From assembly GCA_044230315.1 (NCBI GenBank), contig JBGARJ010000003.1:186001-250000 (forward strand): 64,000 bases of DNA, read 5' to 3'. This DNA is from M3007 sp044230315. GTDB taxonomy: Bacteria; Bacteroidota; Bacteroidia; Chitinophagales; Saprospiraceae. The notes under the pieces are model-generated. The model worked only from the letters and a program-made list of their open reading frames with translations, had not been told where the DNA came from and did no database searches. The stretch's first letter is position 1. Each line of letters opens with the position of its first letter. Both the position numbers and the translations under genes were made by a program. Positions 53,101 through 61,063 of the stretch are shown piece by piece.

Positions 53101-53313
53101 CCGGTTACGAACACGCTTCGGGTGAGTAATTTCAGCGATGTTGCCCGGATCGAGGTATTCAATACCCTCGGCCAGCGGGTCGCTTCGCTGAGCACGGCAG
53201 GCGACCAGCAGACGGAAATCGACGTTGCGCGCTTCCCGGCCGGGCTTTACTCGCTCACCGGTTTCAGCCGTCAGGGCGCGCCGCTGGGCTACGCCAAGTT
53301 TGTGAAACAGTAA
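50164..53313 (+). CDS. Six-module beta-sandwich glycan-binding-like protein with T9SS tail
   Basis: 1049 residues: signal peptide (LGCFGLHAQ), then six repeats of about 155 residues beginning YEDFEGG (21), CYETFEG (~177), LDDFECN (~335), LEDFQGG (~483), VEDFECQ (~650) and VSDFETP (~800). Each has a WxExxxDxS strand and ends YYFDDI/V, the pattern of carbohydrate-binding-type jelly rolls with a structural calcium. A T9SS type A domain closes the protein (VSPNPVTNTLRVSNFSDVAR ... GYAKFVKQ). No catalytic domain is recognisable. It takes the place of the surface glycan-binding protein in this operon, but the order SusC-SusD-SGBP is not followed. Binding to beta-1,2-glucan is inference. Confidence 0.8.
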   Translation: MKKYLLSLFLAALGCFGLHAQIVYEDFEGGTSDLAWAAANGTYNGVIPNPAKDAVDGSDYVGSYTKSGMNSYSLFWVPSLAQPLDISEYNQFKLKVWCSTATPVLLKFEGTGQAVEKSATITTANAWNELSFDMSGGAALDKLTKIIIFFDPGVDASDYTYYFDDLVAYKAERCYETFEGASDINWIALNGTYNGPVANPLPNAVNSSAMVASYTNNPAESYNFALGTVTTGPIDLTNFNQFKVKVGSPKATNVLFKLEGSGEAKEVIKYLPNAYSWQELTFDMSAAASFTTINKILIVFNPGKADDSETYYFDDICAVPNQCKGVTPNPDILDDFECNRNAAYSVGWDSMEVIKNPVPDGTNNSAKVGVWHPVVGSAYAALVIANANPIDLSVRNRFGLKVWSPKTGNLLLKIEGGNGPKEIAIPMTETNKWVEYSVDFSDQIGKGHTRLVMFFNAGVDAEAGDYYYFDDVNLSPPPTAPPLEDFQGGLHLGWQPLDQNEPIHGVFTGPTNNPNPNNVNNSTQVGCYAKGTSAFSTLQAFSLNNFDLSLYPQFNIDVLSPAGGGKVTMQLNSPTQGNKEVEATVSTPGAWETLGFDFSSFSSITDFGEIRLIFNAGTTAPGESWCIDNLRQTKVTVDPCKDVVPVPNIVEDFECQHNYDNIFYGGSDLKTVNNPHLEPGNGSLKVGEYKDPENMPYAGMGFQFAQPVDLTVYNQLKVKVYSPIANVPCLFKLQGGTAKEYWDTIPAANEWHQFTIDFTAAKGLGNTQLVIFLNAGSDVGGQTYYIDDIRWSRADYSGCVSDFETPVTSFSNFTYFNNGTYNKPFEIVDNPNATGANTSAKVGKFVEAADATIYFGMFADLEAFIDYKGNKQVKMKVLMDHIGTVTAKAEIFGNSSPAVEVTVPNTKVNEWEELTFDFSNAKDDPVHNRFTIFFDITTVGTGTNVVNYFDDIVIGTGTCAPATSVFQPAALEAMKVSPNPVTNTLRVSNFSDVARIEVFNTLGQRVASLSTAGDQQTEIDVARFPAGLYSLTGFSRQGAPLGYAKFVKQ

Positions 53314-53372
53314 AACCAGCCGTCGAATAGTCGCCGGCTGCGACGCAGATGGATTAACGGGATTTTCAGGAG

Positions 53373-53399
53373 GCAGGCTGTTGAATTCTAACAGCCTGC
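53373..53399 (+). promoter_or_regulatory. Intra-operon hairpin
   Basis: GCAGGCTGTT-gaattct-AACAGCCTGC, perfect 10-bp stem, 60 nt after the binding-protein stop and 100 nt before the next start. No T run; it may set mRNA decay or partial termination within the operon. Confidence 0.5.
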
Positions 53400-53498
53400 T
53401 TCCCGGGAATCCTGTTCTCCTTGCTGTAAAACAAACACTTACACAAACGGCAAGTCTGCTGCCCCCTGTCCTCGACCATTCCTATCGAACTGTTCCCT

Positions 53499-55715
53499 AT
53501 GTGCCGATTTCTATTCCTCCTCAGTATTTTCATACAGGTTGCTATGGCCGGCCGCGCACAGTCGCCCCAACCGGCTGTACCCTACAGCGCAGATGAACTG
53601 GAGCGCCGGACCTTCAATTTCTTCTGGGAACTGGCCGACGACCGGGCGCAGGTGCCCGACCGCTGGCCCACGCTGGCATTTTCGAGCATCGCCGCTACCG
53701 GTTTCGGCCTCAGCGCCTACCTGGTGGGCGTCGAACGGGGCTGGATCACGCGGCAGCAAGCGGCGGGCCGCGTGTTGAAAACCCTGGTGGCTCTCCGGAG
53801 TTTGCCGCAAGGCGACGCCCCAAGCGGCGTTTCAGGTTATAAAGGCTTCTTTTACCACTTTCTCGACAACCGGGACGCCCACCGGTTCAAAGACGTGGAG
53901 TTGTCGACCATCGACAGCGGTTTGTTGCTGGCGGGTATCCTGTCGTGCCAAACCTATTTTGACGGCGACGAACCGATTGAAAAAACGATCCGCGAAACGG
54001 CCGATTTCTTGTACCGGCGGGTGGAGTGGGACTGGATGCTGAACATCAACAACCGCATCAGCATGGGCTGGAAACCCGAAAAAGGGTTTCTGCAGGCCGA
54101 ATGGTTCGGTTATACCGAGGCCATGATCCTGTACGTATTGGCCCTCGGCTCGCCCACGCACCCCATCCCCGAAGCCGCCTGGGATGCCTGGTGCCAAAAC
54201 TACTATTGGGATACCTACCAGGATCAGGCGCACGTGAATTTCGGCCCCCTGTTCGGCCACCAATACAGCCATGTGTGGATCGATTTTCGCGACATTCAGG
54301 ATGCCTATATGCGCGCCAAAGGCATCGATTATTTCGAAAACAGCCGCCGCGCCACCCTGGCCAATCACGCCTATTGCGTGAAAAATCCGCGCCATTTCAG
54401 CCATTACGCTACAACAGTGTGGGGGCTGACGGCCTGCGACGGGCCACTCAACTGGCAGTCGGCACATGACCCCGACCACAGCTGCCCGGAAGCCTGGGAT
54501 CGCTATGAAGGGTACGGCGCCAGGGGCGTGGCCAGCAATTACCTGGAAGACGACGGCACCATCGCGCCTACGGCTGCCGGCGGCTCCGTGCCGTTCGCGC
54601 CCGAAATTTGCCTGCCCGCACTGGAAAGCATGTGGAATGCCTACTACGACAGCCTGGTGGGGCCTTACGGGTTTAAAGATGCCTTCAACCCGGCGTTTAC
54701 CGCCTGCGGCAAACTGCCCGGCGGCTGGTTTGATATCGATTACCTGGGCATCGACCAGGGGCCCATCCTCCTTATGCTGGAAAACTATCGCAGCGGCCTG
54801 ATCTGGAACATCATGAAAAAAAATCCCTACATCCGGCGGGGGCTGCAACGGGCCGGCTTTACCGGCGGCTGGCTGGGCCCGGCGCCGAAGTCGGCCGAAA
54901 TACCAAAGCCCGCGCCGCCCAACCCCGAGGTGCCTACCGACCCTAAATTCTATTTCGAACGCAATATTTACCGCGAGAACGCCACCGCCGCACTGCCATA
55001 CCGGCTGTTGCGCCCGGCCGACGGCCTGGCCACCAATGCCGTGGCGGGATTCACCCGGGATGCCGCGGGCCAACTGGTGAATGCCAGGGGCCAAACGACG
55101 AAACTGCCCCTCGTCATCTTTTTGCACGGCTCCGGCGAACGCGGCACCGACAATGAAGCGCAACTCCGGAACGGCGTATTAGCCTTTGTCGAACCCGATC
55201 ATTTCCGGCAACACCCTTGTTTTGTGCTGGCGCCGCAGTGCCCGCAGGGTCAACGCTGGTCGGGGACCGACATCGCTCTGGCAGCCACCTGGGCCGATAA
55301 GCCGACGGAACCCATGCGGCTGCTGATCGAGCTCATCGACCAGGTGTTGAAAGAGAATCCGGCGATCGACCGCGACCGGGTGTACGTCGCGGGTTTGTCA
55401 ATGGGCGGCGCCGGCGCCTTCGACCTGCTGATGCGCAGACCCCAGTGGTTTGCCGCTGCCGTACCCCTTTGTGGCGGCGGCGACCCGGCGTTTGCCGCAA
55501 AAATCAAGGATATCCCCTTGTGGGTGTTTCACGGCCGCCGCGACGACACGGTACCCGTAAAACGATCGCGCGACATCGTGCAGGCGCTGAAAAAGTTGGG
55601 CGCCCCGGTGCAATACACCGAGTATACCACCCTCGGCCATGGCATTTGGCAGGAAACGTTTTACAACCCCGAAGTCATGAATTGGCTGTTTGCCCAAAAG
55701 AAAAACGGACCGTAA
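53499..55715 (+). CDS. GH144-esterase fusion protein
   Basis: 738 residues with a signal peptide (MCRFLFLLSIFIQVAMAGRA). N-terminal part (about 28-455) is a second GH144-like domain (ERRTFNFFWELADDRAQVPD, GFGLSAYLVGVERGWITR, TVWGLTACDGPLNWQSAHDP, DDGTIAPTAAGGSVPF, IDQGPILLMLENYRSGLIW), a paralogue of the upstream enzyme. After a Pro-rich linker (KPAPPNPEVPTDP, about 468-482) comes an alpha/beta-hydrolase of the phospholipase/carboxylesterase or PHB-depolymerase type: LVIFLHGSGERG, nucleophile Ser634 in VAGLSMGGAGAF, WVFHGRRDDTVPV (Asp) and TLGHGIW (His). No T9SS tail, so probably periplasmic. It would remove ester groups and cut the same oligosaccharide. Confidence 0.87.
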   Translation: MCRFLFLLSIFIQVAMAGRAQSPQPAVPYSADELERRTFNFFWELADDRAQVPDRWPTLAFSSIAATGFGLSAYLVGVERGWITRQQAAGRVLKTLVALRSLPQGDAPSGVSGYKGFFYHFLDNRDAHRFKDVELSTIDSGLLLAGILSCQTYFDGDEPIEKTIRETADFLYRRVEWDWMLNINNRISMGWKPEKGFLQAEWFGYTEAMILYVLALGSPTHPIPEAAWDAWCQNYYWDTYQDQAHVNFGPLFGHQYSHVWIDFRDIQDAYMRAKGIDYFENSRRATLANHAYCVKNPRHFSHYATTVWGLTACDGPLNWQSAHDPDHSCPEAWDRYEGYGARGVASNYLEDDGTIAPTAAGGSVPFAPEICLPALESMWNAYYDSLVGPYGFKDAFNPAFTACGKLPGGWFDIDYLGIDQGPILLMLENYRSGLIWNIMKKNPYIRRGLQRAGFTGGWLGPAPKSAEIPKPAPPNPEVPTDPKFYFERNIYRENATAALPYRLLRPADGLATNAVAGFTRDAAGQLVNARGQTTKLPLVIFLHGSGERGTDNEAQLRNGVLAFVEPDHFRQHPCFVLAPQCPQGQRWSGTDIALAATWADKPTEPMRLLIELIDQVLKENPAIDRDRVYVAGLSMGGAGAFDLLMRRPQWFAAAVPLCGGGDPAFAAKIKDIPLWVFHGRRDDTVPVKRSRDIVQALKKLGAPVQYTEYTTLGHGIWQETFYNPEVMNWLFAQKKNGP

Positions 55716-55763
55716 TTTTCCAATATTTCCAACCAACACGATTGACCATCAAACAGGTAGTAC

Positions 55764-58031
55764 ATGAAGCATTCGCTAAAAGATATGATGTTCGGCGCCT
55801 CCGGCCTGCTTTTCCTGAGCGCTTTTATCTGGTATGTCCAATCGGCCCCGCGCAGCGCGCAGCGCAATACCGATACCGGACAAAACACCGCCACGGCGAT
55901 CGATCACCGGGTCGATTCGGTGATGGCCCTGATGACGCTGGAGGAAAAGATCGGCCAAATGACGCTGTACACGACCGACTGGGAATCGACGGGCCCCACC
56001 ATCCGCCCCGGCTACACCGACGACATTCGCAGCGGCCGCTGCGGGGCGCTGTTCAACAGCCACACCGTGAAGTTTACCCGCGAACTGCAGCGCATTGCCG
56101 TAGAAGAATCGCGGTTGAAAATTCCCCTGATTTTTGGCTACGACGTGATCCACGGCTACAAAACCATTTTTCCCATCCCGCTCGGCGAAGCCGCCAGTTG
56201 GGATCTCCAGGCCATCCGGCAATCTGCCCGCGTGGCCGCCACCGAAGCGGCGGCATCGGGGCTGCACTGGACCTTCGCGCCTATGGTCGACATCAGTCGC
56301 GACCCCCGCTGGGGCCGGGTCATGGAGGGCGCCGGCGAAGACACCTACCTCGGCTGCCGCATCGCCGAAGCCCGCGTCCGGGGTTTTCAGGGCGACGGCC
56401 TGGGCCATCCCGACGCCGTGATGGCCTGTGTGAAACACTACGCCGGTTATGGCGCTCCGATTGCCGGCCGCGAATACAACAATGTCGATATGAGCGAACG
56501 CTATTTCCGCGAATACTACCTCCCGACATACGAAGCGGCGGTGAAAGCCGGCGCTGCCACGGTGATGACCTCGTTCAATGACTACGACGGCGTGCCGGCA
56601 ACCGGCAACCGGTATTTGCTCACCGATATCCTCCGCAACGAATGGGGCTTCGAGGGCTTTGTCGTGACCGACTATACGGCCATCAACGAGATGGTCAATC
56701 ACGGCGTGGTAGCCGACGAAAAGGAGGCCGGCGAGCTGGCCCTCAACGCCGGCGTCGATATGGATATGCAAGGCGGCGTGTACCAGCGGTTCCTGAAAAA
56801 GTCGTTGGACGAAGGGAAAGTAACCCTGGCGGAGATTGACGCGAGCGTGCGCCGCATTTTGCGCCTGAAATTCGAATTGGGACTGTTTGACGACCCCTAT
56901 AAATTTTGCGACGAAAGCCGGGAAAAAAGCCAGGTCCTCTCCGCGGCACACCGCGCGACTGCCCGCGAAGTGGCGCGCAAATCGATCGTACTGCTCAAAA
57001 ACAACAAGAATATATTGCCCTTGGCGCCGTCGGCCAAGATCGCCCTCATCGGCCCCCTGGCCGACAACAAATCCGAACTCATCGGCAACTGGTGCGCGGC
57101 GGGCAATTTCAACGACTGTGTGAGTCTGCTCGAAGGGCTGAAAGCCGCCAGCAAAGGCGCGGTGACCTATGCCAAGGGCTGCGAGGTGGAAGGCGTTAGC
57201 CGGAACGGATTTTCGGAGGCCATTGCGGCAGCGAAAAAAGCAGACGTGGTGGTCGTGGCCCTCGGCGAAAAAGCCCAGATGAGCGGCGAGGCAGCCGCGC
57301 GGGCCGATATCACCCTTCCCGGCGTGCAGGAAAGACTGGTGAGCGCCCTCGTTGCAACCGGCAAACCCGTGATCGTCGTGCTCATGAACGGCCGGCCGCT
57401 CGCCATCCCGCAACTGGCCGGGCAGGCTACCGCCCTGGTGGAGGCCTGGTGGTTGGGCACCGAAACCGGACACGCACTGGCGGATGTGTTGTTCGGCGCT
57501 TACAACCCCTCGGGCAAATTGCCCATGACCTTTCCCCGCTCGGTCGGGCAGGTGCCTATTTTTTACAACGAAAAAAACACGGGCCGCCCCTTCGATCCCA
57601 ACAGCAAGTGGACCAGCAAATACATCGATATGCCCAATACGCCGCTGTTCCCCTTCGGCTACGGACTGAGCTATACGACCTTCACCTACACGGAGCCCAG
57701 GGTAAACCGTTCCTCCTTCAAAATTGGCGAACCCGTCGAGCTGCAGGTAACGGTGCAAAACACCGGCGCCCGGGCCGGCGAAGAGGTGGTTCAGCTGTAT
57801 GTGCACGACCTCGTGGGCAGTGTGACCCGGCCGGTGAAAGAGCTCAAAGGTTTTCAGAAAATAGCCCTCGCCCCGGGCGAATCGAAGACCGTGACGTTCG
57901 CCCTGACCGGCGACGCGTTCAGTTTCTATCGCCGCGACATGAAGTATGGCCCGGAAGCCGGCGATTTTGAACTGATGACCGGCGGCAATTCCACCGACCT
58001 GAAAAAAGTGCGCGTCACCATGACCCCCTAA
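55764..58031 (+). CDS. bglX: GH3 beta-glucosidase (BglX-like)
   Basis: 755 residues with an N-terminal hydrophobic export/anchor segment (MMFGASGLLFLSAFIWYVQS). GH3 N-domain motifs: LEEKIGQMT, WTFAPMVDISRDPRWGR, KHYAGYG and the nucleophile Asp303 in FVVTDYTAINEM. The acid/base glutamate is probably in MSGEAAARADITLPGVQ. A fibronectin III-like domain ends the protein (VELQVTVQNTGARAGEEVVQ, VTFALTGDAFSFY). Expected in the periplasm, splitting imported beta-glucooligosaccharides to glucose. It lies 48 nt after the GH144-esterase gene and 56 nt before SusC. Confidence 0.94.
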   Translation: MKHSLKDMMFGASGLLFLSAFIWYVQSAPRSAQRNTDTGQNTATAIDHRVDSVMALMTLEEKIGQMTLYTTDWESTGPTIRPGYTDDIRSGRCGALFNSHTVKFTRELQRIAVEESRLKIPLIFGYDVIHGYKTIFPIPLGEAASWDLQAIRQSARVAATEAAASGLHWTFAPMVDISRDPRWGRVMEGAGEDTYLGCRIAEARVRGFQGDGLGHPDAVMACVKHYAGYGAPIAGREYNNVDMSERYFREYYLPTYEAAVKAGAATVMTSFNDYDGVPATGNRYLLTDILRNEWGFEGFVVTDYTAINEMVNHGVVADEKEAGELALNAGVDMDMQGGVYQRFLKKSLDEGKVTLAEIDASVRRILRLKFELGLFDDPYKFCDESREKSQVLSAAHRATAREVARKSIVLLKNNKNILPLAPSAKIALIGPLADNKSELIGNWCAAGNFNDCVSLLEGLKAASKGAVTYAKGCEVEGVSRNGFSEAIAAAKKADVVVVALGEKAQMSGEAAARADITLPGVQERLVSALVATGKPVIVVLMNGRPLAIPQLAGQATALVEAWWLGTETGHALADVLFGAYNPSGKLPMTFPRSVGQVPIFYNEKNTGRPFDPNSKWTSKYIDMPNTPLFPFGYGLSYTTFTYTEPRVNRSSFKIGEPVELQVTVQNTGARAGEEVVQLYVHDLVGSVTRPVKELKGFQKIALAPGESKTVTFALTGDAFSFYRRDMKYGPEAGDFELMTGGNSTDLKKVRVTMTP

Positions 58032-58087
58032 CCCGATGCCTTGCCCATACCCCAAAGCGCTTTTATCGAATCAAAAATCCATTTTGT

Positions 58088-61051
58088 ATGAAGCAATATT
58101 TTACGTTCTTACTTCTCCTCGGCGCACTGGTCGGCCAAGCGCAACAGCGCATAACCGGCACGGTGACGGATGCCACTTCCGGCGAAGGGCTTATTGGAGT
58201 GACCATAGCCGTGAAGGGCATTGCCCAAGGCGCTGTTTCCGATGTCAGCGGCGCCTACACCCTCGATGCCCCCGATGCCAACGCCGTGCTGGTATTTACC
58301 TACACCGGCTACGAAACCCAGGAAATCGCCCTGGAGGGGCGCACCACACTGGATGTCAAGATGAACACCGCGCTAACGATACTCGAAGAAACAGTGGTGG
58401 TCGGTTACGGCATCCAGAAGAAAAGCGACCTCACGGGCGCCGTCGGTTCGGTGAAAACCAAGGATATCGAGCGCGTGCCCACTTCGTCGATCGATCAGGC
58501 CCTGCAAGGCAAAATCGCCGGCGTGTACGTCACCCCCGCCAGCGGACAACCGGGCGCCGGCGCCGTCATTCGCATCCGCGGGACGGGCACGCTGAACAAC
58601 GCCAACCCGTTGTACGTAGTGGATGGCATGCTGCTCGACGACGCATCGTTTGTCAACCCGCAGGATGTGCAATCGATCGAAGTGCTGAAAGACGCTTCGG
58701 CTACAGCCATCTATGGCAACCGCGGCGCCAACGGCGTGATCATCATCACCACCAAACGGGGGCAGAGCGGCGACAAAGCGCGGATCAGCCTCAGCACGTA
58801 TTACGGTTCGCAGGAACTGACGCGGCAGGTGCCGATGGCCAACGCAGCCGAGTTTGCCCAGATGTACAACGAGCTCACGGGCAAGCAATACTTCACCGAC
58901 CCGGCAGCTTTGGGCGAAGGCACCAACTGGCAGGATCTGGTGTACCGCAAGGCGCCCATCGCCAACGTTCAACTCAGCGCCAATGGCGGCACGGAAAAAC
59001 TGCTGTACAATATCTCCGGCAACTATTTCAACCAGGATGGCATCCTGCGCGAGTCGAAATTCGAACGCGTGACGCTGCGCCTGAACAATGAATACCAATT
59101 GAACAAGGTGGTCCGGCTGGGCAACAACATTTCGTTCATGCACATCAAAGCCCACAACCCGCCGGGCGTGCTCAATTCCACCCTGCAAATGCCGCCGGTG
59201 TACGCCGAGCGCGACTCCAACGGCAATTTTTCCGACCCCACGTTCTTCGGCACGGCTATCGGCAACCCGGCCGCCGACCTGTTTTACAAAAACTACAACT
59301 ATTCGATGGGTAACCGCGTGGTGGGGACGGTCTTTGCCGATATTAAGTTGTTCAAATACTTTACGTTCCGCTCCAATTACGGCCTCGACCTTTGGAATGT
59401 CAAATCCCGCTTTTTCGAGCCGGCGTTTCAGGTGTCGGTTTCCCAACTCAATAAAAACGACCGCCTGCAAATCGGCTTCGACGAGGCCCGTTCCTGGCTG
59501 TGGGAAAACACGCTCACGTTCGACAAGGAATTCGGCAGCTCGCGCCTGAACGTATTGGCCGGTTATACTTCGCAGGAAACGCATTTCGAGAGTTTTGGCG
59601 CAGCCCGGAGCAACTTCCCGTCGAGCAGCGAAAACCTGCTCTATCTCGATGCCGGCAACGATACCACACAAACGAACTACGGCAGTGCGGGCGAATGGGC
59701 CATGATCAGCTACCTGAGCCGGGTCAACTTCACCCTGTTCGACCGCTACCTGCTTACGGCATCCTTGCGGGCCGACGGCTCTTCGCGGTTTTCGCCGGCC
59801 AACCGCTGGGGGTATTTCCCCTCGTTTGCCCTGGGCTGGAATATAGCGCAGGAGCCCTTCCTGTCGAACCAACGCTTTATTGACCGCCTGAAACTGCGCG
59901 CCTCCTGGGGGATCGTCGGCAACGACAAAACGCAACTCTATCCGTCATTCGGGATCATTCAAAGCGGTTTGTATTCGATTTTCGGACCCGACGAAACGCT
60001 CAATACCGGCGCCACCCTTACCACGCTCTCCAATCCGGATGTGCGTTGGGAGGAAGCGCGGCAAACCGACGTGGGCCTGGAAATAGGGGTACTGGAGGGA
60101 CGCCTCGGGGCGGAACTCGACTGGTACAACCGCAACACGTACGATATTCTCTACCCCCTGCCCGTGCCCGACTATGTGGGCTCTGACGGCAGCCCTGTGG
60201 TGAACGTGGCCGATGTCCGCAACCGCGGTGTCGACCTGACCATCAACTGGCGCGAGACCCGGGGTAAAGTGGGGTATAATTTTACGGGCATCCTGTCGAC
60301 GGTGCAAAATGTGGTCACCAAACTCGACAAACGCAAATCGGAAGTGTCGGGCGGCGGCACTGCGGCAGGCGATGTCACCCTGACGCGCGTGGGCCGGTCC
60401 ATCGGCGAATTTTACGGCTACAAGGTGGCGGGCATTTTCCAGAATGCCGACGACCTGACCAAATACCCCACGCAGGGCAATGAAAAACCGGGCGATTTTA
60501 TCTTCCAGGATACCAACGGCGACAGCGTGATCACGGCGCTGGACAAAGTGTTTTTGGGGAGCCCCATTCCCAAGTTCACCTACAGTTTCTCCGCGGGCCT
60601 GGAGGCGTTCGGTTTTGACTTCACCGCCGACTTTTTCGGTGTACACGGCAACAAAGTAGCCAATGGCAAGGCGTTTGCCCGGTACGGGGTGTACAATTGG
60701 GAGAAAATCTTTTACGACGGCCGCTGGACCGGCGAAGGGACCAGCAACACCGTGCCGCGCGTGACCAACGGCGGGCACAACTACCAGATGTCGGACTTCT
60801 TCCTGCAGGACGGCTCGTTCTTCCGGCTGCGCAGCCTCGTGTTAGGCTACTCCCTGCCGCGCAGCCTGGGTTCCAAGATCGGCATCACCAAAGCGCGGAT
60901 TTACGTCACCGGCACCAACCTTTGGACCAAACAACAGTACACCGGGTATTCACCCGAATTTCCAGGGTCCTCCGTATTCAGCGTGGGGGTGGACACCGGC
61001 ACTTATCCGGTTGCGAAATCGATTATTTTTGGTTTGGACGTAAATTTCTAA
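58088..61051 (+). CDS. susC: SusC/RagA-family TonB-dependent outer membrane transporter
   Basis: 987 residues. Signal peptide (LLGALVGQAQ), a carboxypeptidase-regulatory-like N-domain (ITGTVTDATSGEGLIGVTIA), the TonB-box region EETVVVGYGIQKKSDLTGAV, plug domain with PLYVVDGMLLDD and EVLKDASATAIYGNRGANGV, and a long barrel ending KSIIFGLDVNF. It forms the import pore of the operon with the SusD partner 12 nt downstream. Substrate: most likely oligosaccharides released by the GH144 enzymes. Confidence 0.97.
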   Translation: MKQYFTFLLLLGALVGQAQQRITGTVTDATSGEGLIGVTIAVKGIAQGAVSDVSGAYTLDAPDANAVLVFTYTGYETQEIALEGRTTLDVKMNTALTILEETVVVGYGIQKKSDLTGAVGSVKTKDIERVPTSSIDQALQGKIAGVYVTPASGQPGAGAVIRIRGTGTLNNANPLYVVDGMLLDDASFVNPQDVQSIEVLKDASATAIYGNRGANGVIIITTKRGQSGDKARISLSTYYGSQELTRQVPMANAAEFAQMYNELTGKQYFTDPAALGEGTNWQDLVYRKAPIANVQLSANGGTEKLLYNISGNYFNQDGILRESKFERVTLRLNNEYQLNKVVRLGNNISFMHIKAHNPPGVLNSTLQMPPVYAERDSNGNFSDPTFFGTAIGNPAADLFYKNYNYSMGNRVVGTVFADIKLFKYFTFRSNYGLDLWNVKSRFFEPAFQVSVSQLNKNDRLQIGFDEARSWLWENTLTFDKEFGSSRLNVLAGYTSQETHFESFGAARSNFPSSSENLLYLDAGNDTTQTNYGSAGEWAMISYLSRVNFTLFDRYLLTASLRADGSSRFSPANRWGYFPSFALGWNIAQEPFLSNQRFIDRLKLRASWGIVGNDKTQLYPSFGIIQSGLYSIFGPDETLNTGATLTTLSNPDVRWEEARQTDVGLEIGVLEGRLGAELDWYNRNTYDILYPLPVPDYVGSDGSPVVNVADVRNRGVDLTINWRETRGKVGYNFTGILSTVQNVVTKLDKRKSEVSGGGTAAGDVTLTRVGRSIGEFYGYKVAGIFQNADDLTKYPTQGNEKPGDFIFQDTNGDSVITALDKVFLGSPIPKFTYSFSAGLEAFGFDFTADFFGVHGNKVANGKAFARYGVYNWEKIFYDGRWTGEGTSNTVPRVTNGGHNYQMSDFFLQDGSFFRLRSLVLGYSLPRSLGSKIGITKARIYVTGTNLWTKQQYTGYSPEFPGSSVFSVGVDTGTYPVAKSIIFGLDVNF

Positions 61052-61063
61052 AAAGCAGGTATC

